Shown here one piece after another: positions 4,763 to 8,314 of a stretch of 8,314 bases of DNA. A model generated the notes under the pieces. It saw only the letters and a list, made by a program, of their open reading frames with translations, was not told where the DNA came from and searched no databases. Made by a program: the position numbers and the translations under genes. The stretch lies in NCBI GenBank assembly GCA_002371615.1, contig DFGA01000006.1:159336-167649 (forward strand), in the 5' to 3' direction. This stretch comes from Lachnospiraceae bacterium UBA3762. GTDB lineage: Bacteria > Bacillota > Clostridia > Lachnospirales > Lachnospiraceae. The first letter of the stretch is position 1. Every line of letters begins with the position of its first letter.

Positions 4763-5798
4763 TCTTAAGCAGATACTTGTTGTTCACTACTTTCATGGAA
4801 AGTGCTCCGCTGATACGTTCTGAGAATACCGGTTCTGTAGGACGGATCACTATTCCTTCTTTCTTGCCGCCGTTCGGATACTCACCATCCGCTCTTTCGA
4901 GTAATGCTTCTACTGTCGTATACTTGGATGGAAGATCCATATCTATCTCTTCTATCGGCACACTTTCTACCTCCAGTTCCCTACAAATCTCAAGCATTCT
5001 GTTGAGGCCTACACGCTTTCCATCTTCGCGGATCGTAAACACATACCATTCAGGCTTTAATAGTTTCAATCTGTTTTTTTGAATTCCGGGCGCACAAAAC
5101 TCTCCTTGGATTGTTAAAACATGAAGAGTATTCTTCTTAGCATATGCTTTCATTTTCTTCTCAAGTTCCATACTTTTTATGAGCTCATAGAACGCGCTCT
5201 TTCCATCATCCTTGTACTCATAGTTGTGCCCTGTGACATGGAATCCGTTCTCATCAAGAGATACTGAGTGAGAAGATCCATCCATCTTTGTACTGATATA
5301 ATATTCAAGTCCTGAAAACTCTTTAAGCAGTTCCGGCTCCGCCTGTATTCTCGTCTCATCAGTATGAGGTACATCATACGGGAGAGTACCTATAGTTGTT
5401 CCGCCAGTTGTTGCCCGCTCCTCGATCTCCCATTTCCTTACACCAAGCAATTCCGTCACATCATCTCCAAGCTGAGCGTCCTCCCGGATCTCCGGAAACT
5501 GATCAACCGGGAGCAGAAGTCCTTGTGATATCTGTCCTCGAAATTTCATTGTTTTAAGCCTGAATCCTTCACCCATGATATCGGTCTTTCGATAACTTGA
5601 AGCCCTCATAAACTCAAATTCTTCTTTTATTGGAAGAAAGCTGTCAATCTCAAAATAGACGGCCTTATCCGCAGGCTTAAACTGTCCCTTATTTACTACA
5701 CATTGCCACCCGAGAACATAAGCCAGCTCTATCCTATCGGCTCCCTCTATGGGCTCGATCTTTATAATCTCCTGTATACTTGCTAGTTTCCTGTTCAT
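4752..5798 (-). CDS. ATP-dependent RNA ligase, DRB0094 (Rnl5) type
   Basis: 348 residues, close to the length of Deinococcus DraRnl. Residues 1 to about 125 form the N-terminal OB-like domain of this family (IEGADRIELAYVLGWQCVV, then QFKPADKAVYFEIDSFLP). The nucleotidyltransferase domain follows, with motif I KMDGSS at 171-176 (Lys171 would be adenylylated), QGEFCAPGIQ at 231-240, motif IIIa YVFTI at 252-256, motif IV EGIVIRP at 314-320 and motif V SMKVVNNKYL at 334-343. It joins RNA 3'-OH to 5'-phosphate ends, usually at nicks. AAGGAGG lies 7 nt before the ATG. The metallophosphoesterase overlaps its end, and a macro-fold PARG-like gene lies upstream, suggesting an RNA-repair operon. The substrate is not known. 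Confidence 0.92.
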   Translation of the reverse strand: MNRKLASIQEIIKIEPIEGADRIELAYVLGWQCVVNKGQFKPADKAVYFEIDSFLPIKEEFEFMRASSYRKTDIMGEGFRLKTMKFRGQISQGLLLPVDQFPEIREDAQLGDDVTELLGVRKWEIEERATTGGTTIGTLPYDVPHTDETRIQAEPELLKEFSGLEYYISTKMDGSSHSVSLDENGFHVTGHNYEYKDDGKSAFYELIKSMELEKKMKAYAKKNTLHVLTIQGEFCAPGIQKNRLKLLKPEWYVFTIREDGKRVGLNRMLEICRELEVESVPIEEIDMDLPSKYTTVEALLERADGEYPNGGKKEGIVIRPTEPVFSERISGALSMKVVNNKYLLKNED

Positions 5799-5912
5799 AA
5801 TGATCCCTCCTTGTATATCCGACTGTTACGGCAAGGCCCGATAGGTGGACCCTATCTGATTTTCACACCACCTCCGGATTAAGGTGACGGCGCACCATCA
5901 AATATCTCTTAT
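5799..5912 (-). promoter_or_regulatory. Leader of the RNA ligase gene with short hairpins
   Basis: This 114-nt spacer contains a 6-bp hairpin at 5840-5856 (GATAGG and CCTATC around 5 nt) without a U tract. It also has repeated CACC/GGTG complementarities near 5870-5900 and a four-codon mini-ORF (GTG AAA ATC AGA stop) after GGAGGT. It may be a folded leader, or an ordinary intercistronic spacer. I see no clear promoter and no known riboswitch pattern. Confidence 0.3.
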
Positions 5913-6485
5913 CTACGAAAAATCTCCCACTGCCCAATCTATTGGATAGTCTTCATCATTATGACTGTAAAAATCACTCGGATCGTGAAGATAATTATCG
6001 GGGCACTTAAGACGCTTTGCTGCTTCCTGCTCTGACTGGGCATATTTCAGATGATCAAATGGTGCCCAGATCTCGGCTTCATCAGGATCACATCTGACTG
6101 TCATAAGGTGTTTTCTGCCATCGTTGAATGTCATATCTTTCTCGTATACCCATTTTCTGGGATCCGGCTTTACATCCCCATGATCGATTATCATTTGTTT
6201 GTAATCTGACCATTCAAATTCTTCTCCATATTCATCATAAATGATCAGGCTTTTCTCATGCTTCTTGAAGAATGATTCCAGCTCTGCAAAAGACTTAAAT
6301 GCCTTATGGCATTGAAACAGTGGTCTCCATCCGCAGCTGCACTTATTCAGATGTATCTCATATCCAAGCCGAGGTTCATCAACGATTTCATATTCTGCAT
6401 CAACATAGCCATATTCTGAGACTTCAGCAAAATACTTTCTGGCAAGTTGTTTGCTTCCTGTAAACAGATAGTAATTAGTACCCAT
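5913..6485 (-). CDS. Unknown protein of the phage-associated 'MGTNYYL' type
   Basis: 190 residues. The N-terminus MGTNYYLFTG and the stretch IHLNKCSCGWRPLFQCH at 44-60, which corresponds to the 'LHIGKSSxGW' pattern, mark a family frequent in phages and mobile DNA. An Asp/Glu-rich remainder ends DYPIDWAVGDFS. Members of this family that I recall often carry a Cys pair for metal; here Cys49, Cys51 and Cys59 could serve, but this is speculative. AGAGG lies 6 nt before the ATG. It sits between the macro-fold gene and the RNA ligase on the same strand. No enzymatic motif is seen and no function is assigned. Confidence 0.72.
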   Translation of the reverse strand: MGTNYYLFTGSKQLARKYFAEVSEYGYVDAEYEIVDEPRLGYEIHLNKCSCGWRPLFQCHKAFKSFAELESFFKKHEKSLIIYDEYGEEFEWSDYKQMIIDHGDVKPDPRKWVYEKDMTFNDGRKHLMTVRCDPDEAEIWAPFDHLKYAQSEQEAAKRLKCPDNYLHDPSDFYSHNDEDYPIDWAVGDFS

Positions 6486-6543
6486 TCCAATCCTCTCCCA
6501 AGCAATATCTTCTCTTTGATTTTACTGATAAAATCAACGTTTG

Positions 6544-6651
6544 TCATTGTACCGCTAGTATAAAATGATCCTTATATTGCTTCCCGATCTTCCTGATGAT
6601 AAGATCACGCTCAGCATACAAAAAGCTATACGCAGCTCCAGGCCGGAACAA
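6544..6651 (-). CDS. Possible 35-residue protein with TTG start
   Basis: A TTG codon at 6649-6651 follows AAAAGGAG with 7-nt spacing and opens 35 codons. The product reads MFRPGAAYSFLYAERDLIIR and then KIGKQYKDHFILAVQ, which looks like genuine protein. The frame continues in phase from the TAA stop of the macro-fold gene, so the same residues would also appear on readthrough. Its TGA overlaps an ATG (6545-6547) in an ATGA arrangement. That ATG opens a second short ORF running into the start region of the MGTNYYL gene, so this may relay translation between cistrons. Alternatively it is the remnant of a longer gene. The family is unknown. Confidence 0.35.
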   Translation of the reverse strand: MFRPGAAYSFLYAERDLIIRKIGKQYKDHFILAVQ

Positions 6652-6684
6652 CGTACAGCTCCTTTTCGACTTCTTATAGCTTTT
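6621..6684 (-). repeat. 10-bp inverted repeat enclosing the mini-gene start
   Basis: AAAAGCTATA (6621-6630) and TATAGCTTTT (6675-6684) are perfectly complementary with a 44-nt spacer, just after the stop of the macro-fold gene. On the minus strand the 3' arm ends in TTTTT. The spacer carries the ribosome binding site and TTG of the putative mini-gene and two copies of GGAGCTG. It could act as a long-loop attenuator or a processing structure. Confidence 0.4.
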
Positions 6685-6690
6685 GACCTC

Positions 6691-7539
6691 TTACTTACAA
6701 TAAGGTTTCAATACCCGTTCAAAGATCTTGAAATTGCGGTCATCTCTTGGAGAACAGTATACCGCAAACTCGATATTCTTAAAGGCATGTAAATAATCCT
6801 TTATCACATTCTTATTTGCCAACGCTACAACCTCCGGATTATTCTGAAAAGCTCCACATCCAAAGGCACCCAATATAACTGTATCGCATCCTTCTGACAA
6901 CACCACTTCAAGTATTCTGCGCAATTTCTTTTCATGGAGTGTTAAAAGATCCTTATCCTTTATCATCATCTGTCTGTTTCCATCGCCGCTGTTATATCGA
7001 TTGCTCGGTTGATTCCGGAGATTGGGTGCCGCACATGTTATCACATCCACATCGTACCACTCGGATTCATTCATGAGCTGGGGAGAGGCTGTGTCTGTCT
7101 TAAATACTGTAACACCGGGTGTGTAAATAATATCATCATTATGGATTGGATCATGTGCATCTCTGTGCGGCTTGTAAAACCTATCCCACATGGTAGGAGA
7201 GTTAAGACAAAAATACAGTCCGGAGCATCTGCAAAGGCACTCCTCCTGTGCGCTTGCTCCATTCACAACCCCTCCACCGGGATTCGATGCCGATGCAAAA
7301 TTGTGTACTGCTACATGATTCTCCTTATACGCAGCCGCAGCTTCATAAGTTCTCTTTCCAGAAACAATAACCTTTGCCGCATCCTTATAAATGTCTTTCT
7401 TCTGTTCCGACAGATTATCACCTTCAAGGATCAGTTTCTGTGAGGCTGTTGCTTTCTTTACTGATTCCGATAATTTCGGATTTGTCTTACAAAGTTTCTC
7501 TGTATCCTTAAATACAGCTATATTTTCATCTCTTCCCAT
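6691..7539 (-). CDS. Microbial-type PARG / macro-fold protein (TIGR02452 family)
   Basis: 282 residues. The signature NPGGG at 86-90, followed by QEE at 98-100, is the GGG-x(6-8)-QEE catalytic motif of poly(ADP-ribose) glycohydrolases. Glu99 and Glu100 are the expected catalytic pair. The GAFGCGAFQNNP segment at 224-235 is the macro-fold ADP-ribose binding loop. Proteins of this family hydrolyse ADP-ribose attached to protein or related ADP-ribose derivatives. The start ATG at 7539 has GAGG 7 nt upstream and lies 22 nt inside the preceding phosphoesterase gene, implying coupled expression. The location near an RNA ligase suggests processing of ADP-ribosylated RNA ends or of ADP-ribose phosphates from RNA repair, which is inference. 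The family call is strong, the substrate unknown. Confidence 0.9.
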   Translation of the reverse strand: MGRDENIAVFKDTEKLCKTNPKLSESVKKATASQKLILEGDNLSEQKKDIYKDAAKVIVSGKRTYEAAAAYKENHVAVHNFASASNPGGGVVNGASAQEECLCRCSGLYFCLNSPTMWDRFYKPHRDAHDPIHNDDIIYTPGVTVFKTDTASPQLMNESEWYDVDVITCAAPNLRNQPSNRYNSGDGNRQMMIKDKDLLTLHEKKLRRILEVVLSEGCDTVILGAFGCGAFQNNPEVVALANKNVIKDYLHAFKNIEFAVYCSPRDDRNFKIFERVLKPYCK

Positions 7540-8012
7540 TTTTCTTCCTCTTTTTTCATCTTCTTTTCTATAGCTTTATCAATCGTAATTCTGTGAATGC
7601 TTTCGATATCTGAAAGGATTCCGTCTTTGATGATCTTCCCAAGGTTTATCGGAGTATATCCACAGACATTAGCGGCAAGATTAATATGCTTGCATCCATC
7701 CTTGTATGCCTCGATCCCACTATGATCATGGCCATGGATATTCAGACACCAGGTAAGACCATACACCGGCTCATGCGACAGCAGGATCTTATCCGAAATA
7801 AACAATGGTCCGGCGTATATCTCACTGAACAAATCCTTATATGCTCCTCTCGCATCATGGTTTCCGAGAAGCAGTATCTTTTTCCGTGCCTTTATCATCG
7901 GAACATACTTCGGATCTCCTACATCACCAAGACACACAAAAGTATCTCCTTTACCTACTATAGAATTGATGATCTCAATCTGCTCCTCTGGAGTAATCCA
8001 ATTAGGATCCAT
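7518..8012 (-). CDS. Small metallophosphoesterase, 5' end abnormal
   Basis: 164 residues from the first usable ATG. Motifs seen are LGDVGD at 28-33, LGNHDA at 49-54, SHEPVYG at 79-85 (His80) and NIHGHDH at 91-97, the metal ligands of a YfcE-like or MPP superfamily phosphoesterase. The first family motif, Asp-x-His, is missing from this product but is encoded in phase just upstream: VYIISDTHFDDVDCK at 8016-8060. That upstream frame is open only to 8084 and has no ATG, GTG or TTG, being closed by TAA at 8085-8087. The gene has probably suffered a small indel near its original start, or it begins from a rare codon coupled to the preceding gene. From 8012 the enzyme would lack two metal ligands and be inactive. 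The C-terminal Lys/Glu-rich tail overlaps the macro-fold gene. Confidence 0.75.
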   Translation of the reverse strand: MDPNWITPEEQIEIINSIVGKGDTFVCLGDVGDPKYVPMIKARKKILLLGNHDARGAYKDLFSEIYAGPLFISDKILLSHEPVYGLTWCLNIHGHDHSGIEAYKDGCKHINLAANVCGYTPINLGKIIKDGILSDIESIHRITIDKAIEKKMKKEEEKWEEMKI

Positions 8013-8130
8013 CAGTTTACAGTCGACATCATCAAAATGAGTATCCGAGATTATATATACCGATCCATTTTTTGAAAGATGTCTTTACATCAAATCCATG
8101 CTTGATAACTTTGTCCTCATCTGTTTATAC

Positions 8131-8313
8131 TCACAACATTAAATCATCATAATCTGAAATAGAGATCTTCATCCTACGCTTTTTATCCAGTAGAATCCAC
8201 TCATCAAGCGTTAACGGAACATAATCTGAAAACATACAGAAACAATTTATCATCTGGCAGGGAATGCTTACCATGTCTACAGATCCGCATACAGTTCTCT
8301 TATACTGCCTAAT
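8131..8313 (-). CDS. C-terminal part of an unrecognised protein, possibly interrupted
   Basis: A minus-strand frame entering from the right edge is open for 60 codons to a TGA at 8131. It includes DYVPLTLDEWILLDKKRRMK and ends ISDYDDLML. After TGA, one codon and TAA, the same frame resumes with TDEDKVIKHGFDVKTSFKK down to about 8068, which looks like a natural protein C-terminus. The gene may therefore carry two nonsense changes, or simply end at 8131 with chance openness after it. The family is not recognised. It directly precedes the small phosphoesterase gene. Confidence 0.45.
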   Translation of the reverse strand: MRQYKRTVCGSVDMVSIPCQMINCFCMFSDYVPLTLDEWILLDKKRRMKISISDYDDLML

Positions 8314-8314
8314 C

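Noticed and set aside
5799..5912. Known riboswitch upstream of the RNA ligase
   Set aside because: Only short hairpins are visible, with no recognisable aptamer core and no terminator/antiterminator pair.
6347..6547. 66-residue minus-strand frame beginning MTNVDFISKIKEKIL
   Set aside because: Only the first 20 or so residues look real; the rest is an out-of-frame reading of the MGTNYYL gene. Kept only as a possible coupling leader.
7009..7443. 144-residue open frame on the plus strand
   Set aside because: It lies entirely opposite the macro-fold gene, whose motifs are clear, and its Cys/Ile-rich translation with no family pattern is typical of an antisense shadow.
8068..8073. A-run as a programmed frameshift site linking the edge gene to the phosphoesterase
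   Set aside because: A -1 slip would enter a frame that soon stops. A +1 shift would be needed, which poly-A slippage does not favour, and no stimulatory structure was seen.
7686..8075. 129-residue open frame on the plus strand
   Set aside because: Antisense to the small phosphoesterase; it has no ribosome binding site and no recognisable motif.
8131..8133. TGA possibly read as selenocysteine
   Set aside because: A TAA follows two codons later in the same frame and no SECIS-like hairpin was evident, so nonsense decay or a true stop is simpler.
1..8314. CRISPR array or insertion sequence
   Set aside because: No regularly spaced direct repeats and no transposase-like coding sequence or terminal repeats of an insertion sequence were found.

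Overview
The window looks like chromosomal DNA from a Clostridia-class Firmicute, most likely a Lachnospiraceae-type gut or rumen bacterium. This rests on the moderate-to-low GC content, strong AAGGAGG-type ribosome binding sites, a tRNA-Lys gene without an encoded CCA end, and the style of the protein families. The taxon is inferred from general character, not from a marker gene. Essentially all real genes lie on the minus strand, so the window is best read from right to left.

Right and centre (about 8314 to 3636): a tightly packed minus-strand gene series. In transcription order it holds the tail of an unrecognised gene with in-frame stops, a small metallophosphoesterase whose conserved N-terminal Asp-x-His motif lies upstream of any normal start, a microbial-type PARG/macro-fold protein (TIGR02452 type) and a possible 35-codon mini-gene. 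It continues with a protein of the phage-associated 'MGTNYYL' type, an ATP-dependent RNA ligase of the DRB0094 (Rnl5) type, a second metallophosphoesterase overlapping the ligase, and a small unknown ORF. A tRNA-Lys(UUU) gene begins only 14 nt after that ORF. Ligase, phosphoesterases and ADP-ribose-processing enzyme together suggest RNA-end healing and sealing, possibly tRNA repair. This is the most interesting content of the window, but the function is inferred.

Middle left (about 3575 to 2237): a self-contained toxin-antitoxin-like pair. An XRE-family regulator overlaps a DUF6036/AbiEii-like nucleotidyltransferase that starts with TTG. The promoter is near-consensus (TTGAAA, 17 bp, TATAAT) and is filled by a 24-bp near-perfect palindrome, the likely autoregulatory operator.

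Left (about 2003 to 1): accessory and decaying DNA. It has a phage-type unknown protein whose start codon sits next to a hairpin, a small XRE regulator with a palindrome just upstream of its ribosome binding site, a roughly 610-bp stretch without an intact gene, and a Phd-type antitoxin with its own promoter/operator. That stretch holds a strong UUCG-loop terminator, a 13-bp inverted repeat and what look like gene fragments. The Doc toxin after the antitoxin is cut off after about 22 residues.

Overall this is an accessory region: two toxin-antitoxin-type modules (one broken), phage-like unknown proteins and several eroded 5' or 3' gene ends around a putative RNA-repair gene set next to a tRNA gene.
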